A DNA stretch of 64,000 nucleotides from Hemicentrotus pulcherrimus (lineage: Eukaryota; Echinodermata; Echinoidea; Camarodonta; Strongylocentrotidae). Numbering within the stretch: the stretch's first letter is position 1; every line of letters begins with the position of its first letter. The translations under genes were made by a program, and so were the position numbers. This document shows, one piece after another, positions 15,008 to 26,650 of the stretch. The notes under the pieces are model-generated. The model was not told where the DNA came from. It did not search any database and was given only the letters and a program-made list of their open reading frames with translations. Where the stretch lies: the NCBI GenBank assembly GCA_003118195.1, contig BEXV01000330.1:85087-149086 (forward strand), read 5' to 3'.

Positions 15008-15297
15008 GGTGTTGTGGTCGAGTGGATACGTCGCCGGATTGCCGATCACAAGGTCTGCGGTTCAAGCCTTTTACGTACAAATGTCCTTTGGCAAGACATT
15101 GATCTACATTTGCCACACTCCACCCAGGTGAAGTAAATGGGTACCTGGTAGGAATTTATTTCTTGAAACGCAGCGCGCGTAACAGCTGCACTGCTAATTA
15201 ATGCTGTAATTATGCTGTATTATTGTAGAGCGCTTAGAGACTTCTGCATAGAAATTGTTAGGCGCTATATAAGGATAATTATTATTATTATTATTAC
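15008..15297 (+). mobile_element. tRNA-derived SINE (Ser-type head)
   Basis: The head has RNA polymerase III boxes: A box TGGTCGAGTGG at 15015-15025 and B box GGTTCAAGCC at 15059-15068, with the layout of a tRNA-Ser-like gene but no closed cloverleaf acceptor. A core segment containing CTCCACCCAGGTGAAGTAAA (15118-15137) is shared with the elements at 23430 and 53530. The 3' end has AGCGCTTAGAGA, then GGCGCTATATAA and an (ATT)n tail, the kind of tail SINEs share with CR1/L2-like LINEs. It appears full length. Confidence 0.82.
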
Positions 15298-16104
15298 ATT
15301 GTTTTAGATTTCTGTTGGTATACTAATCTTTATTAAAATGAGACGATTTTTGTTTGTTTGTATGTGTATGGGTAATCCTGAACGAGATGTTGGAAAATGT
15401 AATGACTTGAACAAAATTCGGTTTGGTGATATAGCGCATATATATATATATATATCATTGGGCACATTGTGACCTTTTAAGTATTGTTCCTACATCAAGG
15501 CAGTGTTCCTATTACATGTACATAATTGTATAGAGCTAGGCCATATTGATTTTATTTCGAAACGTCGAAAATGATATACGTCTTAACCCAATTGCTAACA
15601 GAAAGCAAACAGCGTTTGCCATGTCGACTATTTCAATAGCTCGCTTTGTTCTGAACCATATGCTTCTCCTAAAATTATGTATGTATGAATTCCTTTGTCA
15701 GTACCAACAAAACGCTGCTGTTAGATATTACACTCCTTTATTCTGTTTGTTAAGTGAATGTGTGGCACATGTCACGTGCAAGTAATATTGTATTAATAAA
15801 TCAAGCGTGCTGATTTCGTCTGCGTGTGCGCAAAAACATGTGTTTCCGTTAATTTTATGAGTTAATGTTAAAGACCGCTTCGGAAATAGGAAAAGGTCCT
15901 TGACTTCAATATAAGAATTGCTTTGAAGTTGACGTGGAATTAGCATTTGTGACTAGATTTCGAATCTCACTTCGGAGTTATTAATATGAGTACGATGTTT
16001 CCATCCGTGTCTGCCCTAGTTCCAAATAAATGAAATTGATTGGGGTGTGTAGAATGTTATATAGTTGAGCCATTTCCCATTATTATAAATTTTAAATATT
16101 ATCC
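15298..16104. other. Non-coding stretch
   Basis: No gene recognised. A short (TA)n run lies at about 15438-15455. Confidence 0.5.
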
Positions 16105-16390
16105 CCCCCCCCCGAAAAAAATAAAAAAATAAAAAATGAAATTAAAAAAATGAAAAATAAATAAATGAAAAATATAAAATATAAATGAACAATAATAATA
16201 ATAGTAATAACACACAAAGTGTACCAGCAATAGCAATAGAAATAGTATTAGTAATAGGTATCGTAACACTAATAATAATAATAACAATAATACTACTAAT
16301 AACAGTAATAACAAATATAATAGTAATAGTAATAATGATAGTTATAGTAAAAAATAATAAAAGTGATGGTAATAGCAATAGCAGTAAATG
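16103..16390. repeat. Poly-C plus degenerate (AAT/AGT)n array
   Basis: A C10 run at 16103-16112 is followed by A-rich sequence and a degenerate ATA/GTA trinucleotide array. The array keeps several frames open and gives Ile/Val or Leu-rich translations that are not genes. Confidence 0.8.
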
Positions 16391-17288
16391 ACGACTAGCC
16401 ATATCCGCTGTGTCCTTTTTGCTAGCATTGTACGTACAAAAGCATTCATATTGATTTTAACCACACGCTTATACATTTGCATACCTCTTCGCAACGGTTA
16501 ATAATCAGTCGAGGGAGCACAATGATAATTAAATTGATAGATCGGTAAAGCAGCAGCCGGCTATGATTAAACGGTCATTGCTGCTACCTACGAATATGGT
16601 GCGTTGGTGACACTGACTGTTTTAAGGCAGAACACTGTAGCTAATATGCACGACCAACTTCAAAACTACAGTCTCTCGCATCGTTATGCTGTCTGGCACA
16701 CTCACATTACATTATACATCGTTACGGTGTTATCAAATTCATTTACCACTATGAGTGCACGCATTTTCGTAGGGAAGTTTTTTTTCTGTTATGAAGTCAC
16801 ATATATGAATTAAATGACAGGATTTGTAAATAGTTTCTTACCAAACCTTTCTCCCCACATTGCTGCGTCACAGCATTCAGTGACCATGTCATCTGTAACT
16901 GTATGACAACCTTGCCCATCTCTATTGTTATTCAGCACTTCGAGTCAATTCTCGATAACGCCTCTGCTTTTTGAGCCGGCTTCTGATTTAGGCGCTCATT
17001 TTGAATGTCAAGTTTACCTTGACAGTTAATATTAGTGAAAGAAAAATGCGTGTCTTTGAATTTGTGATAATACTTTGCATGAGTCATCTATTACCTTTTA
17101 CATGTACATTATTATTAGTCTGAGGGATTTGTAATAAACTGCGATTAATAAACAAAAGTTTGCTGTCTTTTGTTTCTTTCTACAACAGATCCTTACTGCG
17201 GTGTCTTTAATTGGGTCAACTTATATGGCACCAATATACATATTAGGATTGAATAAGCTTGTCGCTTGTAATGAAAAATCGGTAAAAC
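16391..17288. other. Non-coding stretch next to the TASK donor
   Basis: Probably the first part of TASK intron 1. No second exon or other feature recognised. Confidence 0.5.
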
Positions 17289-17291
17289 CTA

Positions 17292-18049
<758 letters not shown>

Positions 18050-18200
18050 CATCCCCGTAGAAAATACACACTGATCAAACTTTCACCGCGGGCGGGCTGA
18101 CGCTAAAAAAATTTCAGCACAGGTCACTCACATGTACCAGTCAACTATCGTACCCAGCGCATGCGCTTTTCGTATCTCGCAATCGCGAGAAAAGAAGAGA
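18050..18200 (-). promoter_or_regulatory. Candidate CpG-rich promoter of the TASK gene
   Basis: About 450-590 bases upstream of the start codon, a GC-rich patch stands out from AT-rich DNA. It contains a GC-box-like GGGCGGG at 18090-18096, the palindrome GCGCATGCGC at 18157-18166, and the inverted pair TCTCGC/GCGAGA at 18175-18190. No TATA box is evident. These are typical elements of TATA-less animal promoters. The link to TASK transcription is inferred from position only. Confidence 0.45.
18157..18166. promoter_or_regulatory. NRF-1-type palindrome
   Basis: GCGCATGCGC is the core of the NRF-1 binding consensus, a site common in TATA-less CpG promoters. It lies 548 bases before the TASK start codon. 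Binding is inferred, not shown. Confidence 0.4.
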
Positions 18201-18725
18201 TCTCTGAGGGCTCGTTTTCTATTTGTCATGCAAATTATTTCGTGCCGTAAAGATGCAACAGTAGTGTTCAATGTTTCATTACAAGTATACACAGTTATTG
18301 CCGATTGATGTTGATGAGTGTTCAATGCCATGAACTTGGACTATATACAGAATATATAATATTTTCAAAACACAGGCATTTTTATGAATTGTCATACTTC
18401 TTCCCAATCTGCTCTTCATTTCTTTACACATGCAAACAAAATCTTATTCTTTTTCTTTTTACTTTTAGCTTTGCAATTTTATATTCCTTTCATCTCACGT
18501 AGATATGCCTTATAATATCTATTTATATCTACCTCCTCAATATTACTTCCCTTGCCCTGTGTGTGAGTGTGCGTGTGTGTGTCTGTGTTTGGACATTTCA
18601 TATCTCCTCATTTTTTAAAAATATTCTTTACATTCATTTCCACGTATAAACACAAACATGGGCTAAATTTTAAACATTTATTGTCTTACTTACACGATGC
18701 TTAGATATTCACTGTTCTCTCCTTT
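18201..18725. other. Upstream non-coding flank of the TASK promoter
   Basis: AT-rich, with a GT run near 18557-18590. No gene recognised before the assembly gap. Confidence 0.5.
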
Positions 18726-19000
18726 NNNNNNNNNNNNNNNNNNNNNNNNNNNNNNNNNNNNNNNNNNNNNNNNNNNNNNNNNNNNNNNNNNNNNNNNNNN
18801 NNNNNNNNNNNNNNNNNNNNNNNNNNNNNNNNNNNNNNNNNNNNNNNNNNNNNNNNNNNNNNNNNNNNNNNNNNNNNNNNNNNNNNNNNNNNNNNNNNNN
18901 NNNNNNNNNNNNNNNNNNNNNNNNNNNNNNNNNNNNNNNNNNNNNNNNNNNNNNNNNNNNNNNNNNNNNNNNNNNNNNNNNNNNNNNNNNNNNNNNNNNN
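18726..19000. other. Assembly gap (275 N) followed by poly-C
   Basis: A run of N directly abuts a C14 homopolymer at 19001-19014. The true length and content are unknown. The open frames across it are artefacts. Confidence 0.98.
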
Positions 19001-19629
19001 CCCCCCCCCCCCCCACGCAAAACAAATGTTATGCGACATATAGTTTAGATCATTATAATATTTGGCGGGTTCAGACGGCAAGTAGGGTTATTTATTTCAG
19101 AATAGATATTATCTTACAGTAAATCGGACAACGGTGAGAAGCAAGAGGCTAGTGTCTTAAAAAGGAGACAATCCTAGACAAGCATGCTTTTTGTTTTCGT
19201 TCTTCACGCTATATCGTGTGATTCTTATTTTTTTTAATAAATATCAAATGGTGCTTAATATATTTGACATTATATAATTTTCCATGCACATTATCTATTC
19301 TTTTATTACTTGATCGCGAATTGCTCAACCCTGACCTTTGAAGTATTAACATAATATAATAAAAGAAACAAAATATCTTTCTGTAACCCTATTATTTACA
19401 CCGTATGCCTGGCATTTTTTATGGCATTCCAATCCAACCCCTTGTTACGAAAGTTATGTAGGCCATTTCTGGCAATCTAATTATGATTATAGTGTGGAAG
19501 TAATATGATAATTTGATATTTGACCCTAAATAGCTTCCAAGATTGCTAAAGGTGACCTCTTTGATATCGATTGCATTTATGCCTGCTAAATAGCATCTCC
19601 ATATAGCCTGGCTGAATAAATCCATAAAA

Positions 19630-19674
19630 GGTTCGACATCATGAATAATTATTAGTAATGGTGTGAAGAAGATA
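19630..19674. repeat. 45-bp dispersed repeat, copy 1
   Basis: Matches 22635-22679 with one visible mismatch (G/A). It begins GGTTCGACATCATGAATAAT. The flanks outside the 45 bases do not match. Confidence 0.8.
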
Positions 19675-22634
19675 GAATTCCGTTATCTTGGTCATATCCC
19701 AATCTCTAAATTATCAAGAAGGATTGAAGCACACATTCTTTTAACAAGTATACTGCGGAACTTTATACATGTAAGACAGTATTACAAAAGTTCATAAATC
19801 TATGATGATCTGAATCTACGGTGCGTTTCAAAGGAAAGTACATAGATTGAAAACATCCTCCAAAAATATAATTTACGGTATCTGTATCTTGTAATGAATC
19901 GGATGGCACAAAAATCATTGAAAATATGCCCACTTGAATGAGCAGTCATTAAAAAAAAGAATTGGTGCTATTTAAAAGGTTCAGTTTTCAGATGGAGTAA
20001 ATTGTATATGAGGTATCAGTTGCACTTGCTCTGTTATCTATCCATAATTAATCTGCAGTCGTGCACCCTTCCTCCATCCCACATACACCCACACACACAC
20101 GCGCGTTCACATAACGCACATAAAATTGCATAATGTTGTATTTCCTGCACTTAATTTTCTATATATTATTGTTTTTGGTTATTTGTTTGTATTTAGCATT
20201 TCGAAAAAATTTTATGCGATACATTACAAACATACAAAAAATTGATAAATTTCCTTAAAAGAGAGATAAATCTATTTTTTAACGAAGTAACTTGTTTCCT
20301 CTGTTTTTCACATCTCTTCCATTAAATTGTCATGCTTCCCTGCTGAGATATTTCACATCCATGTTTAATTGCAGAGAAAGAGCATAACCTTTGTCAATTA
20401 ATATGTAAGATATAGGGTATAACAGATCTTTTCCTAAATTTATAATTCGCCATGTAACATTATTTTGTGTTTATTGGGTCTTTTGCCATTATAGATGAAG
20501 AAGAAGTTTAAAGAAGAAAAAACATGTAATATATCTTCATGTCCCTTCGCTCAATCATTCCGACATTATCCAGACAAAAATGGATAGTGATGGAGACGAT
20601 CTGTGCTGGAGACGACCCCTGAAATTATGGAGGGGTGGTGGTGATGGGACATGGGCGCATTCGGCAATGCATGGGTGAAGATGGTAAATCAGTTTTAAGG
20701 GCCAGGAAAAACTCAGTGAAACTTGCTATGAAGGAACACGAAATGGGCTCCCCTGATACATTTACTGAATCCCGTTCTTGGAGGGGATGCCGCCCCTCTC
20801 CTTTGCAATGATTTATGGATACGCCACTGAGAAGATCCACATCTACGTATAGGGTTAAAGATCAAATGATTGTTCAAATCAGTTATTTATAATCAATAGA
20901 GCACATGCAATAACTGCCTGATTTGCACTTTGATTCAATCCAAGGCTGACACATTTTTGCGCAAACGAATTTTCGCGAGTTTTTCGAAATTAATTAGTGC
21001 TCACTTAACCGTAACATACTGTCAATACTTTTATTGCCATCCGATTGGATGGACCCCCACCCATAAGTTCATACTAAAAAGTCATGCAGATATCATACAA
21101 TTAAAAATGTGTGCTTTTAAATTCGCACTGTATATTGGAACAATTGATTTAAAATCATAGCAATATAAAACAATATAATAAAAATTTGTGGAAATATTTG
21201 AATAGATATTCCCTTTTTGTAATTCAAAGAGTTAACAAAGAATATCAATTACATGCGTGCAATATAGAAAGATCGACTAAACCACCCCTTTAACCATAAA
21301 ATCTAATTTTCCTAATGTGACTCCATCTCACCAAGTACATTGCATTAGGCAAAACATACTGGGAGGGATGACGTTATATTTGCAAACATAAGCAATAGCT
21401 GAGATGCTTCATACGCAGGAGAGTAGGTCGAGAGATTGATGACTACGTGTTGGATACTTGAGCGATCAATTCTAATTAAATTTGCCATGGCCCTTCTTGG
21501 GAAGTCTTTCGTAATCTGGGACTAACATCAACTCAAATTTGTCATTCGTTCCATTTCACTATTGTGCAGGATGTTACAGCTGATGGCTCCCGTATCCACA
21601 AATGTCCACGTTTTAAAATGTCTTATATGTCAAAGTGTATAAAGTCTCTTCTTTTTTTTTTACAGGGGATCCAAACAATATTCATAAATCTTAGTTACTT
21701 CACTTGAACAAACGAACAAACATGCATGTACCCTCCTTGAATAGAGTTCTGAACAGATGTATTTTAGTACTATATCGATATCCTAGGCTTACTGTTTTCC
21801 CTATACGAATATAACATCCTCTTCATGCAGTTATTATTTATATTTATTGCTATCGAATTCAGTTACAATATTTTATATTTTATTTGGGAACCTATGATAT
21901 ACAAGCTTCTCTCCTAAGTAGAGAGAGAGAGCAAGTCAGGAATGATTTGTATCACCTTCATTATTTTTACTCTGAGGGTGACAATTCCAACTTTTACTAT
22001 CTTAAAGGAATCATTCATTTATTTCGTCTTGTTCTTAGGTATTCCGAATCAGATCCCTAGTTTCATGTACAACACCATAATTGTAGAATCAATAATAAAT
22101 GTGTGTAAATACATTAAGGGATGCAAAACTGATTTCGTCCTTTTATACACGTATTAGAAAGTAGTAAACCGGGTAAAGATCACATATTCATATATATATA
22201 TATATATGTCATCATTTATTTAGGTTTTCTCTAAATCTAATGTAAAACATTGTCATTTTCCGCAACACCAATTGTACATTAAAAATCACGAGAACAATAG
22301 CAAAGCATGATGCTAAAAAGTCATTTCTTAACAAACATGATTTAATTGCCACCACGCACAGTGTATTAAATCCAACTCTTAATTACCATGTCTTAGCCAC
22401 CGACCAATTAAATCGCTTAGAACGAATACACGAACCTTAGATCCGTGTGTGACTCAACTTTTACGCATATGTTACTGAAAAAGAGTAATTAAGTAAATAC
22501 AATTAGTGATGCTGAGGTGTGAATGACCGTGATGAGTAGGCATGGAGTTGCGTAATGATATATTTTAAGATTCAAAGGTTTTAAGATAAAGGTTCTATCT
22601 ATACCCGGAAAAGGGATGTGACCGCACAAGCTGC

Positions 22635-22679
22635 GGTTCGACATCATGAATAATTATTAGTAATGGTATGAAGAAGATA
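22635..22679. repeat. 45-bp dispersed repeat, copy 2
   Basis: Same orientation as the copy at 19630, about 3 kb away, with one mismatch. Origin unknown: it may be the remnant of a mobile element end. Confidence 0.8.
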
Positions 22680-23429
22680 TAGTAGGATAGAAGATTCTAA
22701 ATATTTTTACGAGTCAGAGGAAGAGGTAAAAATATAAATATTGAAGTCAGTGTTTACTTTTTTTTTCCAAAACTGTCGATTTAATGTAAGGTGTACGTAG
22801 CTTACAACAGAGTAAAACCGGAAAAAATCAGAGAAATTCATAGATATTAAGTAAATTACTTAAGTATTTGCAGAAGTATTTGCAACATACCAAGTTTAGA
22901 AGTTTTTAAACGTGTATGCTTCGATTGTGTTTTGTTTTGTTTTGTTGTTAGGTTTAGTATTGTTGTTTCCTTAGTTGTTGCCGCGTAAAGATTCATTTAT
23001 TGCTATAATTGATGATTTCGTTAGTGTTTACATTCCTGTGTAGATTTCGATAACAATCTTTTTGACAGACCCTTGCATTTTGGATGTGGCTACATTACCA
23101 CATCTCCCTTGGGAATAAAATGAATTTATGTATAATCCCCTCGTATATTCATATTCATTAAAAAAAAACATCTCTATTAAAATGAAATATAAGTGTGAAT
23201 AGAAAGAAAAATACTGAGGCATAGCAATTTAACCTCCTCTTGCACCTCATCCATCATGATAATCACCAGTCTGGACAATAGTGGGGGTAGGGAATATGCC
23301 CACAAGATAGATATTCTATTGTGGGATAACAATGCTTGTTCGTTATCCGTTAATAAAAACATGTCAATTTACGTAGCACAGGTACTCTATGAATATAATC
23401 AATTGAGCTTATTACAAAGTATACCAGTA

Positions 23430-23643
23430 TTACCCCGGCTGTAGCTGAGTCGCAATGGTAAGGCGCTAAAGCATTCAAGATTTTTGTTTTTCTCCAACCG
23501 GGCACCCATTTACAACACATGGGTGGAGAGAGGCAAATGTAGATTAATTTCATGCTAAATTGAATTAATGCCAGAGTGAGGGTTGAATCGCGAGATATGT
23601 AATCCATACTCTGGTGATGAACCCATTGGACCTTGACACTAGC
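23430..23643 (-). mobile_element. tRNA-Ser-headed SINE, 3'-truncated
   Basis: On the minus strand the head has an A-box-like AGGTCCAATGG and a B-box-like GATTCAACCC. The core TCTCCACCCATGTG then GTAAATGGGTGCCCGG aligns with the SINE at 15008. The element then reads CTTGAATGCTTTAGCGCC and ends without the ATT tail. It is diverged and the 3' end is missing. Confidence 0.7.
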
Positions 23644-24519
23644 CTGTTACATGTCCCTGTAGACAAAATGTGGAAAACATTCATACATTATATGAGTACG
23701 TTAACGCTGCATCTTCTTTTTTCTTCTTTTTATCTCTCTCTTGTGTCCGAAGCCTTTTACGGCTTCCGTCCTGGTGTCATTCTAGCTCAATAAGACAATA
23801 TTACATTGACAGAAGAAGCACTTTATCTTTGGAAATCGACGTGAATTCTTTTAATGTTTTATGCGTTGTCGACATTCTGTAAACTACATCAAAATGAAAT
23901 AAAAAAAGAATCTGTCAAATGTATTTATACATGTACTATATACTTCCACTTTCATAACTTTCATTTCAGCCAATGAGAATGAGCGCAATGAAATTGTTTA
24001 ATTGTTTTCGATTAGGAGACACTTAAGAGCAATAAATGAAAGGCGAAAGCACAAGGCTTATTGTATTTTTTTCTCACACTTGTTGGAAATATGAGAGAGA
24101 TTTCACTAAAATAATATTTCACGATAGGAGTTCTTTTGATTATTTGATCATGTGTTTGGTTCTATTTCCAAATGGTTCAGAAAAATGCAGGAGTAAATAC
24201 AGATTATAGCTGCGAGTAGGGCTGGGTTGCCTGGAAAAAATGGAGAGACTCTGTGGCAGTGTTGACAACCCTATTGAACGGACGTATAGACGAGGTAGAT
24301 ACCCAACTAATCAATGATATCGAATAGACTGTTATTGTTCAGCAGTAGCCACCAACCTTGGAAAACAGAATGGTAGCAGTTCATGCGCGGTCCTTCTTTT
24401 CAAATACTGTCAATATGTGTTTGTCGTTCTTGACTATTGACGTTTTGTCTTCCTCTCCACTTCACGTGCATATTGGTCAAGCTTAAACATGTTGATTGTG
24501 TCTTTCCCTCCCAACCACT

Positions 24520-24585
24520 CCCCCCCCNTCTCTCTCTCTCTCTCTCTCCCTTCCCTTACCCCTCTCTATCTTTCTCTCACTCACG
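24520..24585. repeat. Poly-C/(CT)n microsatellite
   Basis: A C-run, one N at 24528, then a CT repeat. The N marks a sequencing ambiguity at the homopolymer edge. Confidence 0.85.
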
Positions 24586-24678
24586 ATTGTTCTCAGTTTG
24601 TCTGTCTCCTTTTTCTCTATCTTTTATTTTCCTCTATAATTCTAGCTGTTACATTATTTTAATGCCAATCCTTTATTA

Positions 24679-24753
24679 ACTTAATCTATATCATAAGGAG
24701 TATAAATATCATAATCGACTTAATCTATATCATAAGGAGTATAAATATCATAA
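24679..24753. repeat. Tandem duplication, 2 x about 38 bp
   Basis: The unit ACTTAATCTATATCATAAGG... (a 38-base unit) occurs twice head to tail with no visible difference, which suggests a recent event. Confidence 0.85.
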
Positions 24754-26106
24754 TATGACTTGTTATCATTATTCATCAGTATGGTGTATAGTACATGTAC
24801 GTGGAAATAAGCATCATAGTATGGACCATGAATGCGGCACTGCGACGAATCTTTAAGTTCCAATATATTTAACCCTGTTTAAACAATTTCATTTGCGCTA
24901 TTTCTGTGTGGCCCTTATGAGCGTAACCCCGCCAATGCCCTCTAGAATAATGGCATAAATGCCATTCTCCGCATGTCCGTTTGAGGTCTGTGAGCTGACC
25001 GCCTTATGCTTTCCAGCCTAAATAGAAATCAGATGGCTTAATTTGGTAAACTAATAAGGGGCAAATTGGCGGGGCATTCTAAATGTTAACATGTCGGCTG
25101 ACCCTCTTTAGATCACAAGAGGTTACCTTTGAAGCGATCATCTCAAAGGCAAAAAGGATGCATCGAAAGGAATCATGGGCGCGTTGTATGTTTATACATT
25201 TCAGAGTCGTAGGCGTCGGTTTAAACTGCTGAAATTGTATGTTGTAACTTTTATGACAAGGTAATTATCATCGTTTTATTAAAATTCTAAATGGTTACAT
25301 GAATTAATGAGACGCGAAATCAAAAAACAAAGAATGTACACAAAATGGCTTCATTAAATCTTATTGAAATTCTAATTGAAATTCTAAAATTATTAAAGGT
25401 TTCCAAAAAAATGCCAAATTCGACTTCGCCAAATCGAAATAAAGGTAGAAACTTGGATAATATCGCATTGTGTGCGCAGATCGGAAAAGCGAAATACCGA
25501 AATGTTAAATTCATATTGCGTTGTTTTATGTAAAGACTTTACGGTACAGAATGTCTCTTCTCGTATTCAAGTTATTTCATGGGCATTGTTCCATAGCCCT
25601 AAACGTGCCTGGTAGGTCAATAGTAGTTCTCTCTCCTTCATGACAAAGGTGTGATCCCACTGGGGCATGGTATTGTCACGGTCACACCCTTGGCTTTGAG
25701 CTCCAGACTGGTTGATATTTATACGACGCCTCTTGAAGGATATGTTTACTAGAGCTACTAGAGGTGATTTGATTTCAACAATGGAATAAAAGAAACGTAG
25801 ATGTGACCTTCTAAGGTCAAGACTTTCTAACTTTAATTGAGTTCAATCGAAGAGTTGTAGAGATACGTAGGTTATAAAAAGCCTTATGAATACGCAAAAT
25901 GAAGAGATTTTTGTTCACCAAACAATGTAGTTTGACCAAGAGATTTTCATCGTCAAGTATATTCATAAATAATGGACGTTTATTTATTTTGTTAATACAA
26001 AATAATAATAAATATACAACTTGACATGAATTACCCATGAAAGATAATGAATTGTTTTGTTACTGCCAATGGGTTTGAGTATTGTCTCTAACATAGCGAG
26101 ATCTAC

Positions 26107-26424
26107 ACCAGGGGGTGTTTCACAAAGATCCTAAGTTGGACTTATCTCTAAGTTGGACTTCAAAATTATGGAAAGCCGTTAGCATCTATTTAATATTTTG
26201 TAAAAGTTGTTTTAAAAGGCATAAAATGTTGATTGAAATCATTCATATTTTCTATCATCGAGAAGATTTCATGTTCTTGATGTGGAATTTATAAAAAGTC
26301 TAAAATACCTGAATTTTTATTTTTAAATATAGTTTATTTTAAGGCTACAAATGGCTCTCCATAATATTTAAGTCCAACTTGGAGTTAAGTTCGACTTGAG
26401 ATCTTTGTGCAACACCCCCAGGTT
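26107..26424. mobile_element. MITE with 50-bp terminal inverted repeats
   Basis: The left end GGGGGTGTTTCACAAAGATC (from 26111) and right end GGGGGTGTTGCACAAAGATC (reading in from 26419) are inverted copies. The match continues inward for about 50 bases. Each terminus holds two AAGT..ACTT near-palindromes, possible transposase sites. The interior is AT-rich with no open frame. No clear target duplication was seen, so the superfamily is not assigned. Confidence 0.8.
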
Positions 26425-26479
26425 TATGTGGGTCACAATGCCACCAAGGACGCTAATACAACATTAATGATACTAGGAG

Positions 26480-26650
26480 TATGTCTATCTTCTTTCCGTT
26501 ATCTAATAAAATTGATTTTTAATTTGAGTAATGTTAATTCCATTAGTAATATTGATTTTTGTTTGATGTAATTTTGATTTGTGTACATGTACAGCGCTTT
26601 GAAACTTTTGTCACAAGCGCTATATAAATTTGTCATATTATTATCATTTT
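26480..26650 (+). mobile_element. LINE/SINE 3'-tail fragment (CR1/L2-like)
   Basis: TGTACAGCGCTTTGAAAC followed by CAAGCGCTATATAAATTTG and a run towards ATTATTATC is the conserved 3' end of CR1/L2-like LINEs and of SINEs that borrow it. No coding sequence remains upstream. Confidence 0.6.

Larger units (their letters stand above)
19015..23429. other. Unique AT-rich non-coding DNA
   Basis: No gene recognised. It contains both copies of a 45-base repeated segment (19630 and 22635), a CA run at about 20089-20105, and a (TA)n run near 22190-22207. Confidence 0.5.
23644..26105. other. Non-coding stretch with CT repeat and small duplication
   Basis: No gene recognised. It holds a poly-C/(CT)n tract at 24520-24585 with one ambiguous base (24528), a 38-base tandem duplication at 24679-24753, and a less AT-rich patch at 24900-25220 with inverted motifs. 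Confidence 0.5.

Noticed and set aside
15008..15080. A genuine tRNA-Ser gene
   Set aside because: No acceptor-stem pairing; it continues into a SINE core and ATT tail.
16099..16402. Leu-, Ile- and Asn-rich frames
   Set aside because: Products of the degenerate AAT/AGT array and adjoining A-rich DNA.
18690..19122. Frames consisting mostly of X
   Set aside because: They cross the assembly gap.
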